This document shows, piece after piece, positions 19,975 to 31,500 of a DNA stretch of 64,000 nt. The notes beneath the pieces are model-generated. The model saw only the letters and a program-made list of their open reading frames with translations. It was not told the origin of the DNA and did not search any database. Position 1 is the first letter of the stretch; each line of letters opens with the position of its first letter. Location of the stretch: positions 10,069,001-10,133,000 of the forward strand of contig NC_077247.1 in NCBI RefSeq assembly GCF_947179165.1. Direction: 5' to 3'. The stretch comes from Solanum dulcamara (Eukaryota; Streptophyta; Magnoliopsida; Solanales; Solanaceae). The translations under genes were made by a program, and so were the position numbers.

Positions 19975-22195
19975 TGTAAGACCTTGAAATTTGGAAAGTC
20001 GAAAAACAAAGATCAACTCATGATTTTTTTGAAACATGCAATATTAGGCACAAGGTAATGACCAAGGAATTCCATCACTGTCCATGGTATGCACCAAGTA
20101 TCCTAGTGAGAGCCATCATGGTGGTGATTCAGGAAATCAGTCATGTAGGATGAGGTCAACGACAAGGGACCACAGATCATAGTGAGCACCATGAGCTATG
20201 AAGCCTTGCATGGTGACCCCTCTCCAAAGGCATCAAAAAATATTCCCATGGTGTGGACCATGTCTTACCATGATAGATCGTGTAGCCTTCATAGACCTTG
20301 GTGGGTTTCGAGGTGGTAACTCATAAAGGACACCCTACAGATCCTGTACCATAACCTTTATTCACGAATTGTGATGCACTCCATGGACCACTAAGGGTTC
20401 TGGAGGACGTTTTGAAACTCTCCTCCTTAACTCCCAGGTTTTAATTCCAATTCAATCATCACAAACACCACTAGGGGCCATAGTGGGTATCATGGACCAT
20501 GATAAACCTCCGTGGAAGGGTAATCTAGTCATTTACCTAATCTTTCATTAACGTAAGTGGACGTTTTTTACACTATATTCATTAAGAAATTCATACTAAA
20601 TACTCCTAAGTCTATTTCATTCCCTCATTAACTCCCAAACAACTTTAAGATTTTTCTCTCAAGGTTCACTCAAGGGTTCATCTTCTTCATCAAGTTTGGC
20701 TAGGATTTCTTCAAGAACAAGTCTCATTTTTCAATTCCAAGTTCAAATTCAATGAAGGTATGTAAGAATTGATCCATGAGTCCCTTTCACCCTTGGAGTC
20801 CTAAGATTTCTATAAAAACATCTCATGAATTTCAATTAGGTTCGTAACCCTAGTTTTATGAATTGCGATGAGCTATTTTAATTATGTTTAAATTCATTAT
20901 GATTGATCATTATCAATATGTTTTTACATTAATTACATGATTTCAATTTGAATTATGAATGCCCATGCATGAAACTATTTTACATGATGATTTACATGAA
21001 TTATGGATTATGAAAATCAAGGATTTCAAAGTATCCTCATAGTTTTCACTCAATTGATTATATATTTTAGTTTTACTTTAAATTCAATTATATATTATGA
21101 TCATGATTTACAAGTATGTTCAAGCTATGAATTCTATTAAGATTTGTAGAAAGGTGACTCAGGGGCCCTATGTGGTGACCTAAGAACCTCATGATATGAA
21201 TTATGCAAGTATGATATAGTAATGTTGAAAGGACAATACTCACATTCTAAGTATGTTATGAAAATGAGATATTCTATAAATTATGGAGTTTATGAACAAG
21301 TTATGATATATGCCAAATATGATTACTATGTTTGTATTTTATGGGATTTGACTAAGCACCGAGTGGACTATGAGGTACGGGCCCTACCAAAAGCTTTAGT
21401 AGCAGACTCTAGTCCATCAAACTATGTTCCACCGTAGGTTTCCTCCATGGCCTAGCTTGTAGATCCAAATATAGCGCATGTACCTGCCTAGCAGGGTAGA
21501 GTCTATCTTGGTAAGTAGATTCCCCTTTCTTCCATTGTATAGAGAGACATCGGGGTTCTATGTTATAGCTCACATGGTGTTATTGTCAGTTATGGTTCTA
21601 TCCCACTTATGTATATGCTCTTTACAATCTTTATGTTTTAACCATGTATTATAAATTCTTGATCATTATGGTTTTCTCATAACTTTACTCATTCTCTTTA
21701 TCATATATGCAATTGATCATTGCATCATATGATTCGTATTACATGTCATGCACTCATACTTAGTATATTCAAAAGTACTAAAACACATTGTTGCTTACAT
21801 TGTCTCATAATTTAGGGTTGAGGATCACATTCTCGCACGTAGCCATAGCTAGTAGAGCTTTTATCTGGTGAACTCTTGGTGTGTTCTCATCTATCAAGGG
21901 ATAATTATGAGTTGTTTCCTTGTTGAGACTCTCTTTACAATTTATTGAGGGTGAGCTAGGGATATGTCTTATCCCCTGCCCTTCGTATGTAGTAGACACT
22001 ACTGTTGGACCTACGTTATGGAGTCTATGTAGTTGAACTCACTCTTCTATTATGACGATGTTTCAGACTCTTCCCATGTTATTTCCCCATTAACTTTACC
22101 TTATTCAGGCTTTATGATATGTCAAGAGGCTTGGTTGGAGCTATTTGGGGTTTTGATAGTCGTGTTATGACTAATCCCTAGGTCGAGTCTAGACA
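19975..22195 (+). mobile_element. C1 3' LTR
   Basis: Starts TGTAAGACCTTGAAA after the polypurine tract and ends GGTCGAGTCTAGACA at 22195. It shares with the C2 LTRs the GGCCCTATGTGGTGACCTA block, GAATTATGCAAGTATGAT, the AGCTTTAGTAGCA block, the TAGATCC...ATATAGCG region, GGTAGAGTCTA, GGGTGAGCTAGGG and the GGATTTTGATTGCCGTG-like end (here GGTTTTGATAGTCGTG). A stretch at 20060-20530 rich in GTGG/CCATG words is absent from C2. Frames at 19840-20058 and 21222-21437 are LTR sequence. No coding function is suggested. Confidence 0.8.
20060..20530 (+). repeat. GTGGACCATG-rich degenerate short-repeat block in C1 LTR
   Basis: Many short variants of CATGGTGTGGACCATG, ATCATGGTGGTGATTC and GGTATCATGGACCATGATA, several of them self-complementary. 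A related block (CCACCACGGTCTATGAATCC, GGCCACCATGGTCCTC) occurs in the C3 LTR at 23890-24110. The C2 LTRs lack it, so this marks an LTR subfamily. Confidence 0.5.
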
Positions 22196-22234
22196 AATAG
22201 TAAGTTGTATCATCACATAGCTCATAAGTGATGG
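22196..22234. other. Short junction between C1 and C3
   Basis: About 40 bases between the end of the C1 LTR and the start of the minus-strand C3 LTR. They include AGTAAGTTGTATCATCACATAG. No obvious target duplication or gene. Confidence 0.4.
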
Positions 22235-24182
22235 TTGTTTTATGACTAAACCTATACCCTAGTTTTGACATAATGATCGGAATCCTGAAGGACCCTAACC
22301 AATCCTCTTAGCATATAAAAAATGAGAATGCATAAGATAAGTAAAGCAATAAAATTAATACATAGATGCGGAAGTAAAATCTGAACATAAAAAGTCTCAG
22401 TAAAGGAGAATAAGTCTCAAACTCGAATGAAAGACAAGATATACTCCATGAAATCCAACATGCCTCTACTAAATAGATGGGGGCATAAGACATTCTCCTA
22501 ACTCACCCATGACAACATGATAGTCATAAAAATGATGAAAAAGACAAAAATTCTTGTCCTCGATGCATGAGGACTAACCAACTTAGAAAGTAAAGCTCAA
22601 CTCTAGCCATAAGTGGGAGGTGCGCAATGATCGTCTGACCCAACATTATGATACAATGTAGGAAACAAGTATGTGTTAGTAACTGGAATGTAATAAGTGT
22701 GTGAGAAGTATGCATGAACAATGAACACAAGACATAATCAATATGAATCATTATAAGCATGACCAATATCTTAAAACATGAGAGAAACCTTAAAAACATT
22801 TAAATCATCATATTCAACAAAACATCATCAAGAGGACTTATACCTTTACATAAACCTTTTGTGTGGGATAGGACCTTAGCTGACACTTATGCCCATGAAA
22901 GCTATGACATGTAATTCGATGTACTCCCACATCGAGAAGGGGAAGGCTAATTTCCAAGGTATACTCTGTGATTGTACTTTCTCTATAATTGTGCTATTTG
23001 TGGATCCACTAGCTACACCATATTGGAACTTTAAAGCTATGCGGAGAACGTATTAAGAGACTAAGGGTTGCTACTAGGATTCCCTTGGATAGCTACTTTG
23101 GCTATCGAACTGAACCCCATCTTAAAGACCTCTCAGTGCTTAGTCATTATCCTAATAAAATTTCTTCAAAACATAGCATTAACATCATTAGGAAAGGTTA
23201 AATAGATACCAATCCAACATTATAAAATAAACATAAGTGTAGCTCATTCATCATCTTCATCATAAGTGTATGAAAAAAACCATCACAACCTTTATACTTT
23301 GGTTGAAACATCAATGGAACATCATAGTTTATCATCATTCACAACTTTTCATGAGTCATTTATAAGCCTTGATAATCATTCATAAAATATTCATTGAAAT
23401 TCTAAATAGTTCATGATCATAAATCATGGAAAATGTATTTGAAAATAGTATATAGCATGGGTCATTGAAATTAAACTTAAAATCATGTAATAGGATGTGA
23501 ATTATGTATAATTAGACTAATAACAATTAAATAGATCATATTTAAGAAGACCCCATGCAAATTGATGGAACAAGGGCTTTTAGAAGAAGAATTCATAAGA
23601 GTATTTGAGAAGAACCTTCGGAATCCATGGGTCAAAGGACCCATGTATGAATTCCCACCAACCTTTGATCTTAGAAGCTCTAATTCGTTCTTGGCTTGAG
23701 GATTACTTGATTTTCGCTTTGAATTGCTTGAGGAAGAAGAAGACTTTTGAGAGGAAACTTTAAAGAAAAGATTTTGGAATTTGAGTCTTAGGATGAGAAT
23801 GAGAGAGTTACAAGTGCTTATGGTAGTAAATAGGCTAGAATAAACCCCCAAAAATCATTCAGACCCTTAAACTTAATTCAAACAACACCTGCACATAAGG
23901 CCCACCACGGTCTATGAATCCCACCATAACCTGTGGTGATGGTCGCGGTAAGGAGGATGACTTGGGGTTTGAAAGGGGTGACCACCACAAAGGCCACCAT
24001 GGTCCTCACCTATTATCTAATGTCTCCTAGGATTGACCACAATTGCTATTCACAGCCCATGGTCTACTTCATGGCCTGTAGAGGACTCCGTGAAGGTCAT
24101 ATGGTGCTAAAAAGCTTTATTCTTCTAGGAATTCTTCTATAAACCATATTTTTAGACTCTTCCAACTTTTAGGGTCTTAAAA
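22235..24182 (-). mobile_element. C3 3' LTR
   Basis: On the minus strand it runs from AAGACCCTAAAAGTTGG (24182, just after the polypurine tract) to a decayed TTTAGTCATAAAACA end near 22235. It contains reversed versions of the C1 landmarks, such as GGTATACTCTGTGATTG, GGATCCACTAGCTACACC and GACCTTAGCTGACACTTA. The minus-strand frames at 22308-22493, 22524-22799 and 23483-23851 fall in it and have no family signal. Confidence 0.75.
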
Positions 24183-25095
24183 GATCTCCCCCTTGGGAAA
24201 ATTCATCCTTGAATGGGACACAAACTATCATGAACAGGATAAGAAAGAGACATAGCAGCCCAACATGAATGCAAAACATATAAAAAATGCATACAAACAC
24301 AAAATATTCAATCCTAAGCTAAAACCTGACTTTAAAACTCATTTCATGAACATAAATACATATGAAAATATGAGAATGTATGAAACACATGGTTTTGACT
24401 TAGTGTCTCATGAAGAAACTCAATACCTCAACTAGGAATAGAAGGAAAAATATGAGGATATCGTGAAATCATATCGGTATGTGCTTTCCATGTACCACAT
24501 TCAGTCTCTTGGTTCCTCCATAAAACTTTAGCTGAAGCTTCTTCCTCGTTCCTTAAATTTCTAACTTTCTAGTCTAAGATCTCAACCAAAACCTCATATG
24601 AAAGAATTTCCTTTAATGAATGCTTTCTAAAGGCACAATGGAGCTAGAATCACCAACAAACTTCCTTAACAAGGACATAAAGAACACCTGATGCACCGAT
24701 GCCAACTTAGAAGGTAAATGCCAACTTAGAAGGTAAATCCAACTCATATGATACCTTGCCAATCTTTCTCAAAATATGATATGGACCTACATAATGGGGA
24801 CTAAGCGTCCCTTTCTTTCCCAAACACATCACACCCTTCAATTGTGGAATTGAAGTTTGAGTTCCTATCTCCTTATATTTGAATAGACTTTTGTCGACTT
24901 TGGATAATCTTTAATCTTTATCTTATCAATCAAATATTCTCTGCCTCATGAATCAACTCAGCTCCTATCAAGGCAACTTCCCCAACTTTGAAACAACACA
25001 TAGGAGAGGTACATCTCATACCATAAAAGGCCTCAAATAGAGTAATCTGAATGTTGTATGGACACGGAAGCATAGTCTCAATAAAGACCATAAGT
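24183..25095 (-). pseudogene. C3 integrase C-terminal remnant
   Basis: Read on the minus strand, 25115-24930 contains FEAFYGMRCTSPMCCFKVGEVALIGAELIHEAE, the segment after the integrase catalytic core. Farther on, near 24850-24740, a KGVMCLGKKGTLSPHYVGPYHIL block and KVSYELDL (the GPY/F module) can be read. Then ILSYEVLVEILD and VLWRNQETECGTWKAHTDMISRYPHIFPS (24600-24440) form the chromodomain-like end. Frames are broken by stops. A 19-base tandem duplication (GCCAACTTAGAAGGTAAAT twice) lies at 24699-24740. The fragment is joined at ~25095 to 5' LTR sequence, so all upstream domains are deleted. Confidence 0.8.
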
Positions 25096-26640
25096 TTTAA
25101 AATTAGAGATAACAAGTCTCAACTCAAAAAGAAAGACGACATAGACTTCATAACATCCTACATGCTTGTACTAACTCGATGGGAGCATAAGACAAGCTCC
25201 TAGGTCATCCACTATAAATTATGAAAGAAAGTTATAAACTCATAAGGAAGTAAAGACTCATTTCCTCGGATCATAAGCACTCACAACAATTACAAATTTA
25301 ATAAGATCTAGACACAGATGGGAGGATGAATGTGATTGTTGGACCCTACATTATGATATAATATATTAAAAAGTATGCATTAGTACATAAAATGCACAAA
25401 GTATGTGAGAAGTATGCATGGACAATAAACACATGACATAATCAATATGAATAATAGGATGCAAGACCAATATCTTAAACATGAATAAAACCATGAAAGA
25501 ATTAAAACCTTTAAATCATTAGTCAATGCATAAAAATGTCATCATCATGAAAACTTTATAACTTTTATTAAATGGTGTGGGATAGAACCTTAACTGACAC
25601 TTAAGACCATGGGAGCTATTACATGGAATCTTATAATTCTCACATCGAGAAAGGGGAGGTTACCTTATTAGGGTATGCTCCATCATGGTACTTTATTTAA
25701 TTATGCTATATGTTGATCCACTAGCTTTACTATATTGACATATTTATACCTACACAGGAGATGTAGTTAGGGACTAAAGTTGCTACTAGGATTCCCTGGG
25801 TATCTATAATTACTACCATACTAAACCCCACCTTAAAAGACTCTCGGTGCTATATCATTATCCCAAAGAAACTTTTTTGAAAACATAATCATTAACATCA
25901 TTAAGAAAGATAATAATAACTATCAATCCATATTTATAAAGATAACATAAGAGTATCTTATCTATTAATTTCATCATAGTAAAATCAAAGGAATAGCTCA
26001 TTAACTTTCTTTGATTCATGCGAATTCATAAGTTGGTGAGAATTGTCCTTATCAACTCTTTTAAAGTGATTGTGAAAGAATTGTCTTTGTTACACCATAA
26101 CTTCTTATCTTATAACATCATTGAACATCATTCATAATTTTCTTTTGCTTGAACCATCTTTGAACATCATTCATAAAACTTTCATTGAAATAACTTGAAA
26201 ATTATGATTGTAACTCAAAAATCATGCTTGAAACTAGCATATAACATATGTCTTTGAAATTAATCTTAAAATCATAAAATGCAATGTGAATCATGCATAA
26301 TTAAGCTAACAGTATTAAACTATATCATAATTAAGAAGACCCAGTGTAAATCATGAAATTAGGTCCTTTAGAATAAGAATTCATAGTAGATTTGAGAAGA
26401 AATCTTTGGGATTCCATAGATGAAGGGGCCCATTGATGAATTCCCACATACCTTGACCTATAGAAGTTCTAAGTTGCAGAAAATTGAAGATTTCCTTTAA
26501 CAAAATCCTTAGAATTTGCTTGAGGGAGAAGGAGACTTGGAGAGAAAATTTAAGAGAGAACATATTTTATTTTGTTAGAGTGAGAATGAGAGGGTTAGGA
26601 GGTCTTAGAGTAGTTAATAGGTTATAATAAACTTCCAAAA
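25096..26640 (-). mobile_element. C3 5' LTR, truncated at both ends
   Basis: Colinear with 22400-23860 of the C3 3' LTR. Examples are AACAAGTCTCAACTC versus AATAAGTCTCAAACTC, CTAGCTTTACTATATTGACA versus CTAGCTACACCATATTGGAA, and TGTAAATCATGAAATTAGG versus TGCAAATTGATGG. It lacks the ~150 bases next to the interior and about 300 bases at the outer end. The frame at 26381-26563 (minus) is not a gene. Confidence 0.7.
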
Positions 26641-26739
26641 ACAATCCATGTTCATTAATGACAATATCTTGAAAAACCAAAATACTCCTAACTTAAACTA
26701 GATTTGGGCTCCTAGACGAGACTGCAGCATGACCCCCGA

Positions 26740-26890
26740 TATCTAATACGGACGTGATCATAGTTATGGTGTCTTCCTTGGGCTTGAGAATGTGATTGCT
26801 TATTGATTAGGTTGAATTCTGGATTGGGTAATTTAAATCACTCTGAGACGGTTAGAAATCATGTGTTTAAGTTTTGCGGTATTGCTTAGA
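26740..26890 (+). repeat. Family B LTR fragment fused to B2 pol
   Basis: The run GGGCTTGAGAATGTGATTGC through CTGGATTGGGTAATTTAAATCA and GGTTAGAAATCATGTGTT matches 36550-36660 of the B2 3' LTR (GAGCTTGAGAATATGATT, GAATTTGGGATTG, TTAGAAATAATGTGTT). Pol sequence follows directly at ~26895. B2 therefore has a deletion from its 5' LTR into the protease region. The same fragment recurs at 27720-27870 in unit 2. Confidence 0.65.
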
Positions 26891-26894
26891 AACC

Positions 26895-27346
26895 ATCTAG
26901 AATTATGATACTATAGTCAACCTTATTCTACTAGATATGCTAGATTTTAATATGATTCTCGACATGGATTGGTTTTCCCCTTACCATGAGGTCTTCTCCT
27001 TAGCCATGCCTAACCTTCATCTAGTATTATGGCCGGGTGCTTACAGTCACACACCAATGGGGATTAATCCTTTTATGTGGGATCGAAGGTTTGTTGCTTC
27101 TACTTGTTTAACTTATTTGCCATATATGTGTGATGTTAGTAGAGAGGGCCATTTAGTTGAATTAGTTCCTGTGGTTAGATATTTTGTGGATGTGTTCCCT
27201 ATGGACCTCCCTAGCATTCCCAAAGCATGATATTGGTTTTTCCATAGACTTAGAGCTAAGAACCGACCTATTTCTATTCCACCTTACTAGATGACACATG
27301 TTGAGCTCTAGGAGCTCAATGTTTAGCTTGAGGAACTCTTAGGTAA
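26895..27346 (+). pseudogene. B2 pol: protease to RT linker (duplicate copy)
   Basis: The open frame 26937-27230 reads MLDFNMILDMDWFSPYH, the end of the gypsy protease (canonical DFDVILGMDWL). It continues to VSREGHLVELVPVVRYFVDVFP and DLPSIP, the linker before RT. A frameshift follows, then RPISIPPY and an ELEELLG-like block up to the GGTAA at 27342. It is then cut by the stub of the minus-strand A LTR. This copy is the upstream member of the tandem duplication and is disconnected from the rest of pol. Confidence 0.85.
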
Positions 27347-27617
27347 TGTCACGACCCAACCCGTGGGCCGCGATTGAGTTCTGACCTGGACACTCGTACA
27401 CATACCTATCAACTGTAGTCAAATCGAACTATGAACAAGAGATACTACTCACAAAAACCCCACTGATTTAAAACTTTTTTCATGTACATGCAGCCTCTTT
27501 CATCCGTATCATACCATGAAAAGGTATACAAGCCGACAAGGCTGCTATAATATAAAAACATTTACAACATACCGTATAGGCACAATCGAAATAAACTCAT
27601 AAACAACCCGCTTACAA
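27347..27617 (-). mobile_element. Stub of family A LTR (duplicated end)
   Basis: TGTCACGACCCAACCC to CCCGCTTACA, a copy of the first 271 bases of the solo LTR at 28326. It has the same preceding GGTAA. It arose by tandem duplication, not by a second insertion, because host sequence and insertion site are duplicated with it. Confidence 0.9.
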
Positions 27618-28597
27618 AAACCATCCATGTTCATTAATGAAAATATCTTGAAAAACCAAAATACTCCTAACTTAAACTGGATTTGCGCTCCTAGATGAGA
27701 CTGTAGCATGACCCCCGATGTCTAATACGGACGTGATCATAGTTATGGTGTCTTTCTTGGGCTTGAGAATGTGATTGCTTATTGATTAGGTTAAATTCAG
27801 GATTAGGTAATTTAAATCATTCTGAGACGGTTAGAAATCATGTGTTTAAGTTTTGCGGTTTTGCATAGCAACCATCTAGAATTATGATACTATAGTCAAC
27901 CTTATTCTTCTAGATATGCTAGATTTTAATGTGATTCTCGGCATGGATTGGTTTTCCCCTTACCATGAGGTCTTCTCCTTAGCCATGCCTAACCTTAATC
28001 AAGTATTATGGCCGGGTGCTTACAGTCATACACTAATGGGGATTAATCCTTTTATGTGGGATCGAAGGTTTGTTGCTTCTACTTGTTTAACTTATTTGCC
28101 TTATGTGTTTGATGTTAGTAGAGAGGGCCATTTAGTTGAATTAGTTCCTGTGGTTAGATATTTTGTGGATGTGTTCCCTATGGACCTCTCTAGCATTCCC
28201 AAAGCATGATATTGGTTTTTCCATAGACTTAGAGCTAAGAACCGACCTATTTCTATTCCATCTTACTAGATGACACATGCTGAGCTCTAGGAGATCAATG
28301 TTTAGCTTGAGGAACTCTTAGGTAATGTCACGACCCAACCTGTGGGCCGCAACTAAGGTATGACCTGGACACTCGTACACATGCCTATCAACTGTAGTCA
28401 AATCAAACTATGAACAAGAGATACTACTCACAAAAACCCCACTGATTTAAAACTTTTTTCATGTACATGCAGCCTCTTTCATCCGTATCATACCATGAAA
28501 AGGCACACAAGCCGACAAGGCTGCTATAACGTAAAAACATTTACAAAATACCGTATAGGCACAATCGAAATAAACTCATAAACAACCCGCTTACATA
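27618..28597 (+). repeat. Tandem duplication, unit 2 (~979 bp)
   Basis: Second copy of the 26640-27617 unit. Here the A-LTR part continues uninterrupted into the full solo LTR that starts at 28326. The duplication includes the LTR insertion junction, so it happened after that LTR had inserted. Confidence 0.9.
27870..28325 (+). pseudogene. B2 pol: protease to RT linker (copy joined to RT)
   Basis: Open frame 27916-28209 with MLDFNVILGMDWFSPYH at the protease end, then REGHLVELVPVVRYFVDVFP. It is closer to the family consensus than the upstream copy (VILGMD rather than MILDMD). After a frameshift it ends in ...EELLG at the GGTAA target site. The same text resumes at 32442 with a [26 protein letters not shown] block, so one pol gene is split by the solo LTR. 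Confidence 0.85.
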
Positions 28598-31500
28598 TAT
28601 CTAAAGACCTCTAAGAATAGTAATGGTATCATATAGCGGGACAGGGCCCCCGCCGTACCCCTAAATAAACCAATATGTACTGTAAAAGATTAGCACCAAA
28701 AGCTAGGCTACGAAATGGTGGAGCACTTCCAACATAGTTGAGTAGAAATCCTAAGCTGACAGATTCCCAACACGTGTACTTGTACCTGCGGGTATGAAAC
28801 ACAGTCCCCCAAAGAAAGGGGGTCAGTACGATACATGTACTAAGTATATAAAGAATAAAACATCATAATTAAGACAACAACTGAAATAAGGATGCACGAT
28901 AAAATTGTAACAGTTAGTAAAGCACTATACCTGCACCTTATAACATGAGGGCATGTACATCATCCTCATACACCGTATCCGGCCTGCAGTGGGACTCAGT
29001 GTCACCATATCTTCATATATGGAATTATACAATCGTATACGTCATCATCTCATACATTACAAATACATCATTATGTTTACATATGCATGCCTATCTATCA
29101 TATCCGTCCTTTTAGCGAGGGACTCAGTTAAGAGAGTAATGTGCATCTGTATCGTACCATTACCCTCTCATACCATCATATTTTATCATACCATACTCGG
29201 CCTATTATGGGTCTCGGTGTTATAATCATATCATTATATACCATACCTGGCCCACTAGGGGACTCGGTGTCAGAATCATCACATACCGTACCCGACCCTT
29301 TATGGGACTCGGTGTTATTAACATATACCATACCCGGCCCTTTATGGGACTCAGTGTCATTATCATATATCATACCCAGCCCTTTATGGGACTCGGTGTC
29401 ATTATCATATACCATACCCAGACTTTTATGGGACTTAGTGTCATCATCAACCACGCATAGGTGGATCATTATCTGAAACTTAATAAGGTAGTCATACAAA
29501 ATATCATTCGTGGATCAGGATAATAATCTTCTCAGGTGCACTTCGAGTGCCCCTAGGGCTACATTAAGTGAAGTCTCATGAGTTGTAGACACATTTTAGG
29601 GTAATGCCAATGGCTTAAGGAAATCAGGGACATCTGTCATCACAGAGTCCCTAGGAAGAGAGTTTTACATCCACTACTAATCGACATATAGATGGTTTAG
29701 GGAAGGTAGCTCAACTACTTTAAGAGTTTGACACCCGTAAGTGAGTAAGAGACATGAATCACATTCAGAGCTAAAGAATAGAATTACTCTAGAGCTCGTT
29801 TCATATATCATTTATCCTTGAGCCAGGTCGAAGGGAGGAAGGGATAGGCTTGACATATTTACCACTTCCCACCCTATACGAGTTTGAGAGACAATAACTC
29901 AACTATTGTGGATTTTTTAGTATCCGGAGGTGGATAGGAGTCAGGAAGTACGCTCGGGGATTTGTGCATGGGATCATCCCCAACTTGCACACACATATAT
30001 ACACATTGTACTTCTATTAAGTATATGCCGAGAGGAAGGATATAGCTTTACATACCCTCTATATTTCATCATCGAGGAGATAGTGTGAGGCACTAGCTTA
30101 ATTAGCATAGGAGCTCTCATCTCAATTGGTAGGTAGGAGTCGTGAGTCATATTCAAAGCTTTCTGAGTAGGTGTATCCTCACATTTTATATACACATCAC
30201 ACCTAAAACTATGACATTCCAAAAGAAGGGAAAGAGACACTTTACCTGCATTACATTTTATCATATAACAGCCTTAAAAGGCAATAGCTCAACTATTACA
30301 AAAGTTCTACCATCATGAAATGGATAAAAATTATGAATTATACTCGGAGATTTACGAATGGAATTATCCCCACGTCTCATATACAAACCATTCGTAACTT
30401 ATATCTAAGACATGCCAGAAATAAAGAAGAATAGCCTTACATACTTATGCCAGAAACATGCCAAGAGAAAGCTTCACATACCTCTTATCGATTGCTTTGA
30501 ACCCAGCTTGTCTCATCGCCCTCCGAACCTATTTAACACAAAAGTAATACTAGTATCAATAATCTTTGACTTTCCAGCTTTTAATTCTATAAACAACTAT
30601 CCATAGGAGCCAATTCCTTATTCGCCTTCCTGACTAGTCTCGACTAGTCTATTAGTTAGTTAAGAAGTTAACGGAATTCGGGCAGCATCTCCTCTATAAC
30701 ATGCCCTATCAAAATTTCCAATTATGTCCATAATCACTAAAGCCAACCGAAAACAACACCCTGCAGCATATATACAAAAAATTCACATCAACATTACCCA
30801 ATACAAACTCCAAATGACTCGCTCAAAGTTACGATATCCAAAATAGGGTTTCTAATCTCTATTTTGTAAAACCTTTAACCGTACAAAGCGGAGGGTCATG
30901 TTGCTGCAACAAGAAGCTCCCAAACCTATTTTAAAATACTTTTAGGCCCTGCAACACACCACCACACACCTGCAGCAGCACCCTACATGCACAATACCTC
31001 ATTTCGACTATAATTTAACTATAACGACTTCCATTTTTGATTGTTTCCAACGTCAAGCATTTCTATGATATTTTTACATTTCCATCAACTTACACAACAT
31101 ATAATACACTTCATACCAATACCATAACCTCCAAAGTGAAAGTAAAGACCTTACCTTACTCAAAATTGGCCAAAACTCGCCAAAACTATCAAAACGTGAA
31201 TTTTGGACAGCCTATTGTCTTGTATTGTCGCTTAGTTTCGAAGGAGTAATTGAGGGAAACAAGATTTTTGGACTCAATGAAAGTTACATACATGTGTCTT
31301 AGGGTCTCATAAAATTTTGAATCACCCCTACAATAATTTTTTACAAAAACATATGCCTAAAATACCAACAACAGTCCGTGTAGGATTTCCAAAACAAAAT
31401 CTGGGCAGCACCTCCCCCATACTTCATCACCCTTTTTTGAGCAGAGAAAAGAATAAATGGGTTTTAGAGGCTAAATTAAATTATATCCCTATGAAATAGC

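Larger units (their letters stand above)
22235..26640 (-). mobile_element. Element C3, Tekay-like, internally deleted
   Basis: Minus-strand C-family element. On its own strand: partial 5' LTR (26640-25096), a ~0.9-kb integrase remnant (25095-24183), and a 3' LTR (24182-22235). The 5' LTR lacks its inner end, and with it the primer-binding site, gag, protease, RT and RNase H are missing. This is the same deletion layout as A2. The outer end of the 5' LTR is also lost at 26640, where B2-derived sequence begins. Confidence 0.75.
26640..27617 (+). repeat. Tandem duplication, unit 1 (~979 bp)
   Basis: Runs from the CATCCATGTTCATTAATGA-like start (AATCCATG) through a B-LTR fragment, a protease/RT-linker fragment, the target sequence GGTAA, and the first 271 bases of a minus-strand A LTR. 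It then breaks at CCCGCTTACA and restarts as unit 2. The two units differ at a few percent of positions, with the offset close to 979 bases throughout. Confidence 0.9.

Noticed and set aside
23483..23851. 122-codon serine-rich minus-strand frame
   Set aside because: It falls inside the C3 3' LTR. The serine run reflects a GAAGAAGAAGA stretch, and no homologous frame exists in the other C LTRs.
27347..27617. Second independent A-LTR insertion
   Set aside because: Host sequence and the GGTAA target are duplicated together with the LTR end, so it is part of the tandem duplication.
29176..29499. 107-codon minus-strand frame with repeated DTESHKG-type peptide
   Set aside because: The peptide repeat is the 42-bp minisatellite read in frame (42 is divisible by 3), not a repetitive protein gene.
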